Below are positions 60,501 to 64,000 of a stretch of 64,000 nt of DNA, in pieces (the first letter of the stretch is position 1; the number at the start of each line of letters is the position of its first letter). The position numbers and the translations under genes were made by a program. The notes under the pieces were generated by a model. It had not been told where the DNA came from and made no database searches. It worked only from the letters and a program-made list of their open reading frames with translations. The DNA comes from Albula goreensis (lineage: Eukaryota > Chordata > Actinopteri > Albuliformes > Albulidae): contig CM040745.1 in NCBI GenBank assembly GCA_022829145.1, forward strand, positions 16,572,001-16,636,000, in the 5' to 3' direction.

Positions 60501-62702
60501 ACAATATGTTTCCAGCAGCTGTGTTAAGCTATACTCATATCAATAAGGTGGCATGCTTGCATCCTATTTTCATCACATACTGTTATTGTACATTTAATGT
60601 ACTATTCAGTCCAATATCAATTCATATATATATAACAATTTAATTTTACCTTGGAAAATATTGGTATTGCTAAAAGTGTGGTGAAATGTTACTAAAAGTA
60701 TGCACATATAAAACTGTAGGGGGAAAAACAAGCATAATGGCTTCATGTTAAATGTATAGCAAGGATGTAATTGCATAGAATTGTTATATGTCTAATGAAT
60801 GATTGCCATATTCACAGCCATAACCTCTCTCATACAGATTATTTCATCCTGGAGAACAACACTATTCTAAAAGCAGCCTTACGAACAAAGAGAATCCAAC
60901 TGACAGATTTCCGGGTCATCTCTACTGAACACTTTGGTAGTAAAGCTTTTTGTTTCACTTCTTAGATTAAACAATGATTGTTATTTTTTAGATTTTTTTA
61001 TTGTCATCTTTTCTCCCTTTTGTAGATCTACCTTTGAAGATCACCTACCCGCTTGACTTCACAGACTCCCGACAATATGGTCTTTTATTGGTCATGTGGG
61101 TACAAATTAATCTTCTGTTTGCCAGTCAAGCTTTTTCAAATCAGGATTATTTTCTTTCATTAAGATTTTCTTATTTTAATGAGTGTTTTACCAGAATCAG
61201 AAAAACAGCAGGTGTGAAGGCAGGCAGCTGACTGAGTAATTGTCAAATGAAACGGATACAAACAAAAAAAATGTGCAGCAGTGTCCGCCATAAACCTCAG
61301 CATGCCTATCTGCAAAGGATATAATTCTTGCCCACATTAATTTCTTAATAAACATAAAAATAATTAATACACTTATGTACATCCACAATATGCACAATGA
61401 GGATCTTGTCATTTTATGATAACTAATAAAATATGGCTGTCTATTCTACATAACCGTTGTTATCCCTTGAAAAAAAAAAAAACTGTCTAGTAGCTACAAT
61501 TATAACTGCACTTACAATGAATAATGACTACAATGAAATGGTTGCTTGAGAGATAAAATGAACATTTCTGGATTCTGTTGGGTAGGCAATTGCAATCAGG
61601 TCTTGTTATAGAAGAATAATGTGTTTTTTGCAGTGACAGTGCTCTTGGGGGCCAGTCAGTGAATGATCGCTTCCTTCTGGACTGGGACTCGGTTCTGGTC
61701 AGCTCTGACAGTGTGATCGTGGCCCGCTTGGATGGCAGAGGAAGCGGGTTTCAGGGTCAGAGGGTTCTGCAGGCTGTTCACCAACGGCTTGGGACCGTGG
61801 ATGTGCAGGACCAGATTGCAGCTGTCGAGTGCGTGTTTGAGGAATCAGCCTCTTGATTATGGAGTGAACATGATAAGCAACAGATGGTTCCCCTTTTCTT
61901 AAACCATTTTTACTTGTTTCTATTGAAGTAATGGTTATTTCCATTAGACATTTTCTTTTTTTAAAATTGTGAGTTGATGTTGATGATTGGAGTGGGGATG
62001 TGTCATGCAGCCTACCCAACACTTTCAGTTTGCTCAGTGTTCTTAGGAAACTGATTGCTTTTATTCATTTGAGTTGAGGAACTTGATCAGTTGTATATCA
62101 GTCTTAAGCACCTTCTTCAATTAATTAAGTTGCCCTAATCAAAAGTCTTCAAACTGGACTTACTGGGTTTTACTGCATATGGTTCTCAATAATTTGACTT
62201 ACAAAATTCCAGAGCAGGCCCCTTATAGTTTCTATTTCAGGTTCTAAGACTGTAGTAGCCAACAAAAAAAACTCACTCTCAACACTTAAACTTTTAGAAG
62301 AAGTCTTTGATTTATTTGAAAGGATATACCCAAGCTGTAATTGCTAAATTAGATTACATATCTATACATGCATTCATTCATACATATGTGTTTGTGTATG
62401 TGGATTATTGAATGTGCCTTGTTATGTTTTACAGGTATATGAGCAAATTTGAGTACATTGATACATCACGGATAGCGATATTTGGAAAGGTAAACCTCCT
62501 GGATCATTTGTTGTTTGGATTGTTTATTCCAATGTTAAAGATGTTGTGTATCTATTTTTTTCCAGTTTTATTAAATGTTTTTTGTTGTTGTTGTTTTTAC
62601 AGGGTTATGGTGGTTATGTCACATTAATGATGCTTAAATCAAGAGAAAGCCTGTTTAAATGTGCAGTTGCAATGTCCCCCATTACAGATTGGAAGTTGTA
62701 TG
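2649..62702 (+). CDS. dpp10: DPP10 gene, 21 internal exons (partial at both ends)
   Basis: Inactive dipeptidyl-peptidase-like protein 10, an S9B-family type II membrane protein. In the known family it binds Kv4 channels, raises their surface expression and speeds A-type current kinetics in neurons. Joined exons: 2649-2763, 4014-4109, 34179-34273, 35322-35396, 44436-44488, 44655-44736, 46658-46778, 49662-49816, 52181-52278, 52766-52889, 54093-54131, 54455-54562, 54997-55088, 55657-55704, 56393-56514, 59928-59975, 60838-60936, 61026-61095, 61634-61828, 62435-62489, 62603-62702. All introns are GT-AG and phases agree at every junction, giving 663 open codons plus one base. By comparison with human DPP10 (26 exons) these correspond to exons 2-22. 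Exon 1 and the last four exons are outside the window or unseen. DPP10 rather than DPP6 is indicated by [30 protein letters not shown] and HLTSGNWEV. Homology was judged by eye from remembered family sequences. Confidence 0.96.
2990..3290 (+). repeat. Degenerate minisatellite with GTAGGGTTATAGAG-like units
   Basis: Diverged copies of a 14-22 base unit built on TGTAGGGTT(A/G)TAGAG recur across the stretch, for example near 3065, 3108, 3145 and 3203. Unit length varies and no copy is perfect, so the limits are approximate. Confidence 0.7.
3576..3777. mobile_element. hAT-like MITE (about 202 bp)
   Basis: The left end CAGAGGTGGAAACCCCAAGG and the inverted right end (reverse complement CGGAGGTGGAAAACTCCAGG) match over about 20 bases with a few differences. 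Flanking octamers AATTTAAT (3568-3575) and AATTTATG (3778-3785) agree at six of eight positions, consistent with an old 8-bp target duplication. It has no coding capacity. CAGAGGTGG-type ends are common in fish hAT-derived MITEs. Confidence 0.72.
4011..4016 (+). promoter_or_regulatory. NAGNAG tandem splice acceptor
   Basis: Reads TTTTTGCAGCAG before ATACC. Using the first AG gives PADTT at the junction; using the second gives PDTT. Both keep the frame because they differ by one codon (GCA). Human DPP10 has Asp directly after this Pro and DPP6 has Ala-Glu, so both products look tolerable. Confidence 0.8.
4014..4109 (+). CDS. dpp10: DPP10 exon: juxtamembrane extracellular stalk
   Basis: 96 bases, phase 1 to phase 1. 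It encodes (A)[16 protein letters not shown], then [15 protein letters not shown], matching the family pattern LEDLF...HDPEARWI. The first half is a weakly conserved linker; VEDLF and HDPE-RWI begin the folded ectodomain. The acceptor is a tandem CAGCAG at 4011-4016, so the exon may also start at 4017 without the leading Ala. Donor G|GTAAGG. Confidence 0.95.
5977..6127 (+). repeat. Interrupted TG microsatellite cluster
   Basis: Perfect TG at 5977-6008 and 6101-6127, with interrupted TG-rich sequence between and after (to about 6160). Confidence 0.92.
24611..25384. mobile_element. Non-autonomous DNA transposon with about 42-bp inverted ends
   Basis: The left end begins AGGGGTGTGTTCCAATACTC and continues to GTCTCCTCCTTTCCTCC. 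The reverse complement of the right end begins AGGGTGCATTCCAATACTT and continues to the same GTCTCCTCCTTTCCTCC. Inside, CCTCCTTTCCTCC units recur; the right end is itself a palindrome (25252-25361) and 24781-24798 is another short palindrome. No transposase frame is visible. I see no clear target duplication (left flank GATT, right flank AAAT), so the superfamily is not assigned. Confidence 0.75.
27814..27900 (+). repeat. (TG)n microsatellite, 87 bases
   Basis: Perfect GT/TG repeat with no interruption. Confidence 0.97.
30362..30469 (+). repeat. Compound tetranucleotide array (TATG, TTTA, TTTG)
   Basis: About eleven TATG units pass through GTACG into ATTT units and then TTTG units. Each family is nearly perfect, and neighbouring units differ by one base change, suggesting stepwise origin from one another. 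Confidence 0.95.
34179..34273 (+). CDS. dpp10: DPP10 exon: start of beta-propeller
   Basis: 95 bases, phase 1 to phase 0. It encodes E (split codon), then [20 protein letters not shown] and [11 protein letters not shown]. It aligns with the human segment around VVYKSENGHVIKLN and ENTTF. Two N-glycosylation sequons are visible (NKT and NTT), matching sites known in mammalian DPP10. The acceptor is CCAACAG and the donor TTT|GTAAGT. The exon lies at the end of a 30-kb intron, and a T-run of about 18 follows a few bases after the donor. Confidence 0.96.
34274..35321 (+). other. Intron with (AAT)n repeat (1048 bases)
   Basis: Contains a T-run a few bases after the donor and an AAT microsatellite at 34613-34661. 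Nothing else recognised. Confidence 0.9.
34613..34661 (+). repeat. (AAT)n microsatellite
   Basis: ATA/TAA trinucleotide repeat with a single early interruption (ATAT at 34621). Confidence 0.94.
35322..35396 (+). CDS. dpp10: DPP10 exon: beta-propeller strand segment
   Basis: 75 bases, phase 0 at both ends. It encodes [20 protein letters not shown] then YDVKQ; human DPP10 reads [17 protein letters not shown] at the same place. SVSPD-KYVL is a propeller-blade motif shared across S9B proteins. Strong acceptor (CTTGTTTTTTCCAG) and donor CAA|GTAAGT. Because the length is a multiple of 3, skipping this exon would keep the frame. Confidence 0.97.
36217..36460 (+). repeat. Tandem duplication, about 124-bp unit, two copies
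   Basis: The first copy starts ACTCTGCTGCCATTGTGACA at 36217 and the second starts at 36341, with only scattered mismatches and a short gap through CAGAATTATTACCTGGCATA. Each copy contains the inverted pair CCATTGTG / CACAATGG. The second copy runs into the long TA tract. Confidence 0.93.
36431..36544. repeat. Perfect 15-bp inverted repeat around (TA)40
   Basis: CAGAATTATTACCTG at 36431-36445 and its exact reverse complement at 36530-36544 flank uninterrupted TA (36448-36528). The whole 114-base block is nearly self-complementary and could extrude as a cruciform or fold as an RNA hairpin. Confidence 0.95.
40936..40978 (+). repeat. (AT)n microsatellite
   Basis: About 21 perfect AT units preceded by a short direct repeat of AACCATTTAAGT. 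Confidence 0.95.
43690..43747 (+). repeat. Imperfect (CA)n microsatellite
   Basis: ACAC-rich tract with CGCACGCACG and CTCA interruptions. Confidence 0.9.
43879..43930 (+). repeat. (GT)26 microsatellite
   Basis: 52 bases of perfect GT repeat, bounded by TAC and GCACC. Confidence 0.96.
44303..44322 (+). repeat. (AC)10 microsatellite
   Basis: 20 bases of perfect AC, preceded by a CT-rich tract (44282-44295), about 110 bases before a DPP10 exon. Confidence 0.93.
44436..44488 (+). CDS. dpp10: DPP10 exon: short propeller exon (53 bases)
   Basis: 53 bases, phase 0 to phase 2. It encodes [17 protein letters not shown] plus two bases (AG) that join the next exon to make Ser. Human DPP10 has IFHYSYTASYVIYNIHT and the S9B pattern is H-SYTA-Y. 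Acceptor CTGTTTCAG, donor AG|GTAAGA. It is followed by an intron of only 166 bases. Confidence 0.95.
44489..44654 (+). other. 166-base intron largely made of TA repeat
   Basis: Short intron between two DPP10 exons. About 70 of its bases (44545-44620) are TATA repeat with two CTG interruptions, leaving little pyrimidine before the TATGCAG acceptor. Confidence 0.93.
44545..44620 (+). repeat. (TA)n with TACTGTATA interruptions
   Basis: Perfect TA to about 44593, then TACTGTATATATATATACTGTATATA. The interruptions are themselves palindromic. Confidence 0.94.
44655..44736 (+). CDS. dpp10: DPP10 exon: propeller, [10 protein letters not shown] segment
   Basis: 82 bases, phase 2 to phase 0. It encodes S (split codon), [20 protein letters not shown] and GVQGQQL. 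Human DPP10 reads EVWELNPPEV...[13 protein letters not shown]. Acceptor TATGCAG|T is weak in pyrimidines because a (TA)n repeat fills the intron before it. Donor CTG|GTAAAC. Confidence 0.95.
44737..46657 (+). other. Intron (1921 bases)
   Basis: No repeat array. 46366-46480 resembles a common teleost interspersed repeat end. The block 45090-45240 looks conserved-element-like but this is unproven. Confidence 0.8.
46366..46480. mobile_element. Possible fragment of a teleost interspersed repeat
   Basis: The string CAGGGTTCCTCACCCATGTC followed by CTCGAGGGCCATTATCTGC resembles the CAGGGTTCCC...CTGGAGGGCC ends of abundant fish elements. No opposite end was found, so it is a relic at best. Confidence 0.35.
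46658..46778 (+). CDS. dpp10: DPP10 exon: propeller with first Glu of double-Glu motif
   Basis: 121 bases, phase 0 to phase 1. It encodes [28 protein letters not shown] and [12 protein letters not shown] plus one base. IFENNIYYQ and [10 protein letters not shown] are diagnostic for DPP10. The closing YE and the split Glu codon completed by the next exon form the E-E pair that binds the substrate amino terminus in active DPP4; it is retained here although the enzyme is dead. Acceptor AATACAG, donor G|GTAGGT. Confidence 0.97.
46779..49661 (+). other. Intron (2883 bases)
   Basis: Unremarkable AT-rich sequence, apart from a short GGTCAY-rich stretch at 48362-48418 bounded by AG and GT that would keep the reading frame if spliced in. 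Confidence 0.85.
49662..49816 (+). CDS. dpp10: DPP10 exon: propeller, HVAHWWSP segment
   Basis: 155 bases, phase 1 to phase 0. After a split Glu it encodes [40 protein letters not shown] and [11 protein letters not shown]. Human DPP10 has [21 protein letters not shown] at this place. NDT is an N-glycosylation sequon at the position of the human site around Asn257, reported as important for surface trafficking. Acceptor TGTTCAG, donor AAG|GTAAGG. A CT/TG-rich repeat starts about ten bases after the donor. Confidence 0.97.
49830..49870 (+). repeat. CT/TG microsatellite just after an exon donor
   Basis: CTCTCTCTGTCTGTGTGTGC followed by perfect GT to 49870, beginning about 13 bases after the donor at 49817. 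Confidence 0.9.
51290..51368 (+). repeat. 19-bp minisatellite
   Basis: Unit GGGCTGAGGGCTGGAGAGT; two perfect copies at 51328-51346 and 51347-51365, with diverged copies before them. It leads directly into the GATA array. Confidence 0.9.
51381..51539 (+). repeat. (GATA)n(GACA)n(GATA)n compound array
   Basis: About 159 bases of tetranucleotide repeat. GATA units flank a central GACA block (about 51441-51478). This is the classic Bkm-type GATA/GACA composition. Confidence 0.97.
52181..52278 (+). CDS. dpp10: DPP10 exon: propeller, NLYGPTH segment
   Basis: 98 bases, phase 0 to phase 2. It encodes [20 protein letters not shown] then [12 protein letters not shown] plus AG of a split Arg. Human DPP10 reads [20 protein letters not shown]. 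Acceptor TTGGTAG is short in pyrimidines; donor AG|GTGAGA. Confidence 0.96.
52279..52765 (+). other. Intron (487 bases)
   Basis: No repeat or other feature recognised. Confidence 0.88.
52766..52889 (+). CDS. dpp10: DPP10 exon: propeller, [15 protein letters not shown] segment
   Basis: 124 bases, phase 2 to phase 0. It encodes R (split), [40 protein letters not shown] and K. WLNRAQN-S is one of the most conserved stretches of the S9B family. NVS is an N-glycosylation sequon also present in human DPP10. Acceptor TCTCCCCAG, donor AAG|GTAGGT. Confidence 0.97.
53122..54003 (-). mobile_element. hAT transposon, internally deleted, with target site duplication
   Basis: 882-bp element. Left end TAGGGGTGTAACAGTAGACA; the reverse complement of the right end is TAGGGTTGTAACAGTATGTG. 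Flanking octamers GTAACATG (53114-53121) and GTAACATT (54004-54011) match at seven of eight positions, the 8-bp duplication expected of hAT. The ends carry the GGTTCGG/CCGAACC-type subterminal motifs familiar from fish hAT elements. A decayed transposase fragment lies inside on the minus strand. Confidence 0.9.
53268..53570 (-). pseudogene. hAT (ZBED-like) transposase remnant
   Basis: A 100-codon open stretch on the minus strand. It reads [11 protein letters not shown] near the start, like the final helix of a BED zinc finger (HLKRHHP). Then come [43 protein letters not shown] and YNVPSCVHF. The last parts match the hAT/ZBED pattern of I..FI..D..PFSVVEN.GFK..V..LEPRY..PSR..F. Only the segment between the BED finger and the start of the catalytic region remains; the DDE/D core and dimerisation domain are absent, so it is nonfunctional. 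Weakened residues (LELCY for LEPRY) suggest age. Confidence 0.8.
54093..54131 (+). CDS. dpp10: DPP10 small exon (39 bases)
   Basis: 39 bases, phase 0 at both ends: [13 protein letters not shown]. Human DPP10 has KYEMTSDTWLSQQ in the same position, so the exon is real despite its length. Acceptor TTTATTTCAG, donor CAG|GTGAAT. Because 39 is a multiple of 3, inclusion or skipping keeps the frame. A hAT transposon ends 89 bases upstream and a perfect hairpin begins 39 bases downstream of the exon. Confidence 0.92.
54132..54454 (+). other. Intron with a strong hairpin (323 bases)
   Basis: Contains the inverted repeat at 54171-54218, 39 bases after the small exon. Nothing else recognised. Confidence 0.88.
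54171..54218. repeat. Perfect 20-bp inverted repeat with 8-base loop
   Basis: The arm at 54171-54190 (TGATCTGTATTTACCATGTA) is exactly complementary to 54199-54218, with loop TTCACACA. One wobble and one further pair extend the stem outwards. Confidence 0.97.
54455..54562 (+). CDS. dpp10: DPP10 exon: propeller, EPVFSRD and [11 protein letters not shown]
   Basis: 108 bases, phase 0 at both ends. It encodes [20 protein letters not shown] and [16 protein letters not shown]. Human DPP10 reads NEEPVFSRDGSKFFMTVPVK then [13 protein letters not shown]. This segment separates DPP10 from DPP6, which has GRGKFYHITV. Acceptor CTCCAAAG, donor CTG|GTAAGA. Confidence 0.97.
54563..54996 (+). other. Intron (434 bases)
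   Basis: No feature recognised; an eight-T run lies near 54971, before the acceptor. Confidence 0.88.
54997..55088 (+). CDS. dpp10: DPP10 exon: propeller, [10 protein letters not shown] segment
   Basis: 92 bases, phase 0 to phase 2. It encodes [20 protein letters not shown] and [10 protein letters not shown] plus AT of a split Ile. Human DPP10 has [19 protein letters not shown]. Acceptor CGTGTTTCAG, donor AT|GTGAGT. Confidence 0.97.
55089..55656 (+). other. Intron (568 bases)
   Basis: AT-rich; nothing recognised. Confidence 0.88.
55657..55704 (+). CDS. dpp10: DPP10 exon: propeller, [15 protein letters not shown]
   Basis: 48 bases, phase 2 at both ends. It encodes I (split), [15 protein letters not shown] and AG of a split Ser; human DPP10 reads IYFLSTESSPRGRQLYS. 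Acceptor ACCAACTAG, donor AG|GTGACT. Its length is a multiple of 3. Confidence 0.95.
55705..56392 (+). other. Intron (688 bases)
   Basis: AT-rich; nothing recognised. It ends in a pyrimidine-rich CTGCCTCTCTCTGTAAG acceptor. Confidence 0.88.
56393..56514 (+). CDS. dpp10: DPP10 exon: cysteine-rich end of propeller
   Basis: 122 bases, phase 2 to phase 1. It encodes S (split), [40 protein letters not shown] and one base. The cysteines in RRCLTC...HCTFF...YC match human RQCISC...QCTYF...FC, which form disulfides in the S9B fold. This exon diverges more from human than its neighbours but has the same length. Acceptor CTCTCTGTAAG, donor G|GTAGGC. Confidence 0.94.
56515..59927 (+). other. Intron (3413 bases)
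   Basis: Separates the cysteine-rich propeller exon from the last propeller exon. The only structure I see is a 16-base direct repeat (GAAACCCAGCCCTGTT at 57973-57988 and 57994-58009). Open frames near 58059-58465 have no recognisable similarity. Confidence 0.85.
59928..59975 (+). CDS. dpp10: DPP10 exon: end of propeller (48 bases)
   Basis: 48 bases, phase 1 at both ends. It encodes G (split), [15 protein letters not shown] and one base of a split Asn. Human DPP10 has GPRVPVVSLHSTDNPAK, so the length is conserved while the linker sequence drifts. Acceptor TTATAACAG, donor A|GTAAGT. It follows a 3.4-kb intron. Confidence 0.92.
59976..60837 (+). other. Intron (862 bases)
   Basis: AT-rich; nothing recognised. 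Confidence 0.88.
60838..60936 (+). CDS. dpp10: DPP10 exon: entry to alpha/beta-hydrolase domain
   Basis: 99 bases, phase 1 at both ends. It encodes N (split), [32 protein letters not shown] and one base. Human DPP10 reads YFILESNSMLKEAILKKKIG at the start; the second half is poorly conserved. NNT forms an N-glycosylation sequon that the remembered human sequence (ESNSML) lacks. Acceptor CTCATACAG, donor G|GTAGTA; the next intron is only 89 bases. Confidence 0.92.
61026..61095 (+). CDS. dpp10: DPP10 exon: first strand of pseudo-hydrolase core
   Basis: 70 bases, phase 1 to phase 2. It encodes D (split), [22 protein letters not shown] and AT of a split Ile. Human DPP10 has ELPLQLSLPKDFMDRNQYALLLI. 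LLLV is the central hydrophobic strand of the alpha/beta-hydrolase sheet. Acceptor CCCTTTTGTAG; donor AT|GTGGGT is relatively weak. Confidence 0.94.
61096..61633 (+). other. Intron (538 bases)
   Basis: AT-rich with a 12-A run near 61470-61481; nothing else recognised. Confidence 0.88.
61634..61828 (+). CDS. dpp10: DPP10 exon: pseudo-hydrolase, DGRGSGFQG
   Basis: 195 bases, phase 2 at both ends. It encodes I (split), [64 protein letters not shown] and GA of a split Glu. [18 protein letters not shown] and RRLG are S9B core motifs. The first full codon (61635-61637, Asp) sits where DPP4 has its oxyanion Tyr547 (YAGP), so this catalytic feature is missing, as in other DPP10 and DPP6 proteins. 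Acceptor TTTTTTGCAG; donor GA|GTGCGT is atypical. Intron read-through would stop after about ten codons. Confidence 0.97.
61829..62434 (+). other. Intron (606 bases) with atypical GTGCGT donor
   Basis: If retained, the reading frame would stop about ten codons into the intron (TGA near 61854). Otherwise nothing recognised. Confidence 0.88.
62435..62489 (+). CDS. dpp10: DPP10 exon: strand leading into degenerate nucleophile elbow
   Basis: 55 bases, phase 2 to phase 0. It encodes E (split), [18 protein letters not shown], matching human KLPYIDSKRLSIFGK. FGK leads into the nucleophile elbow (GWSYGG in DPP4, GKGYGG in DPP10). Acceptor GTTTTACAG, donor AAG|GTAAAC; the next intron is only 113 bases. 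Confidence 0.96.
62603..62702 (+). CDS. dpp10: DPP10 exon: nucleophile elbow with Gly in place of Ser
   Basis: 100 bases, phase 0 to phase 1. It encodes [33 protein letters not shown] and one base. The first codon (62603-62605, GGT) is Gly where active DPP4 has the nucleophile Ser630, so the motif is G-K-G-Y-G-G and the protein cannot be a serine peptidase. APITD-KLYA is the human match for SPITDWKLY. Acceptor TTTTTACAG, donor G|GTAAGT. The next exon (SAFSERYLG in human) was searched for up to 64000 and not found. Confidence 0.97.
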
Positions 62703-64000
62703 GTAAGTGCATCACTCAGATCTTACAAATTAAATATTCTCCAAAAAAAAAAAAAAACAATGAACAAATTCACTGGACTTTGTTTTCACTGTAGTTTATT
62801 AATGGGTCCACATCAATCATATCCAAATTAAGAAGTGGTAAGAGGATCAGATTCAGATTACATTAAGGAGTGAGCTGGAGTAGATTTGTGATGCTTAGAT
62901 GTTTTTATATCTGAGGTCCATGGTGCTCCTTTCAAACAATCTAGCTGTTTCAATGCCATGGGTCCAGACAGCATCAGGTAATGACTGGAAAAGAGAAAAA
63001 GCTGCAAAAGTGAGATGATAAAGACATGTGAGGGTTTAAAATGCACAGTATCTGAAATATAACAACCCAGTCTCTGGTTTATCTATATCTGGCCTGCTTT
63101 CATCTGATTTGACTGTACTGTTAATTTCATTTTGCCATTAAATGAATGTTTGGCTTTAAAAGTCCCACAGCAAAATACTGAACACCTATATTACATTTTT
63201 AATTGCATTTTGATTTGTTCCTTGAGATGTGAGTTCAGCAGAAAATCAGATGTAGGGGGTGCCCTAGACAGGTGCCCTGCATTTACTTGAAGGGCAAATA
63301 ACAAAAGAGTCATCTTGGAGAATAACAAGTTTTGCAAGATCTGGTTAAAAGGGTGTTAAGATAGCTTATTGTGTTTTTTAGTGAATTTAAATGTGGATCT
63401 ATGCTCAATCAATAACTCAGACAAATTTAATTAAATGAGATCAGCTTGATCAAAATCTAAGCACATAAGATGTCCATACATTTATGTATTAATTATTGAC
63501 AAGTCAGGTAATCATGTCCAGACTAATGTGGCATGCTAATATGATATCTAAAATCTATATCACAGGAGCATGGACAATGGGTATATATTCATCTGAACTG
63601 CAGTCAAAAAATGATCAACCTGTAAAAAATAATGTGAGCAAAATATAACATAGAACAGTGTGAAATAAATGAAAGAGTTTAGGACATCACACTTGTTTGG
63701 CTAAATGATTTAAAAGTAATGCTATGTTAAATATATAAATTCAATAGTAGCAAGGATTAACTGTATTGCACACATGCATTAGTTGTTGACCACTACAATA
63801 CTGAAGAGAATACATTTGCTTTAATAGATATTTGTAGCCTCCTATCTCAGAGCAATTGCACTTTCTCTTATCTTTAGATGGGTTTCAGTGTATGTCACCT
63901 TTGCTGGTGCTTTCCTTGGTCCTGGCATTGTGCAGCCCTGTAAGGCAGTGTTTTTATAAATGGAGTAGTTATTGATCAACCGGACAGCTCACTGAAAAAA
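62703..64000 (+). other. Intron running off the right edge
   Basis: Starts with donor GTAAGT after the nucleophile-elbow exon. The expected next exon (SAFSERYLG-like) is not visible up to 64000. It contains a 15-A run near 62741-62756. Confidence 0.85.

Noticed and set aside
62703..64000. Next DPP10 exon (SAFSERYLG-type)
   Set aside because: No stretch with that coding pattern and an AG acceptor was found, so it probably lies beyond the window.

Overview
The window is vertebrate nuclear DNA. It is AT-rich, intron-dominated, full of (TG)n and (TA)n microsatellites and small DNA transposons, and every recognisable gene piece is an exon of one plus-strand gene. The conceptual protein matches DPP10 (dipeptidyl peptidase-like 10; DPPY/DPL3), the catalytically dead type II membrane protein that serves as an auxiliary subunit of Kv4 A-type potassium channels. 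The transmembrane exon, [20 protein letters not shown] and HLTSGNWEV are DPP10-like rather than DPP6-like. The compact gene (21 exons in about 60 kb, against more than a megabase for human DPP10) and the hAT and MITE families suggest a ray-finned fish. The species cannot be named from the sequence.

Layout. Positions 1-2648 are the 3' part of an upstream intron; no first exon (the alternative cytosolic N-terminus) was found. The transmembrane exon is at 2649-2763 and its acceptor directly follows a 125-base TG repeat. The juxtamembrane exon (4014-4109) has a tandem CAGCAG acceptor. A 30-kb intron follows (4110-34178), holding a 774-bp MITE and several stretches that look like conserved non-coding elements. 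Exons 34179-34273 and 35322-35396 start the beta-propeller, followed by a 9-kb intron. The rest of the propeller lies in exons between 44436 and about 59975. The pseudo-hydrolase domain begins around 60838-62702. The gene runs off the right edge: about four 3' exons and the 3' UTR should lie beyond 64000.

The 21 exons join with consistent phases into 1990 coding bases (663 codons plus one base) without a frameshift or stop, so the gene appears intact. The nucleophile serine is Gly and the oxyanion tyrosine is Asp, as in other DPP10 proteins, while the double-Glu motif is kept. No gene was recognised on the minus strand apart from a decayed hAT transposase fragment inside an intron. There are no bacterial features, CRISPR arrays or RNA genes that I can support.

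The most interesting signals concern splicing: the (TG)62 tract at the transmembrane-exon acceptor (resembling the CFTR TGmTn arrangement), the NAGNAG acceptor, and a 39-base exon squeezed between a hAT element ending 89 bases upstream and a perfect 20-bp hairpin 39 bases downstream.
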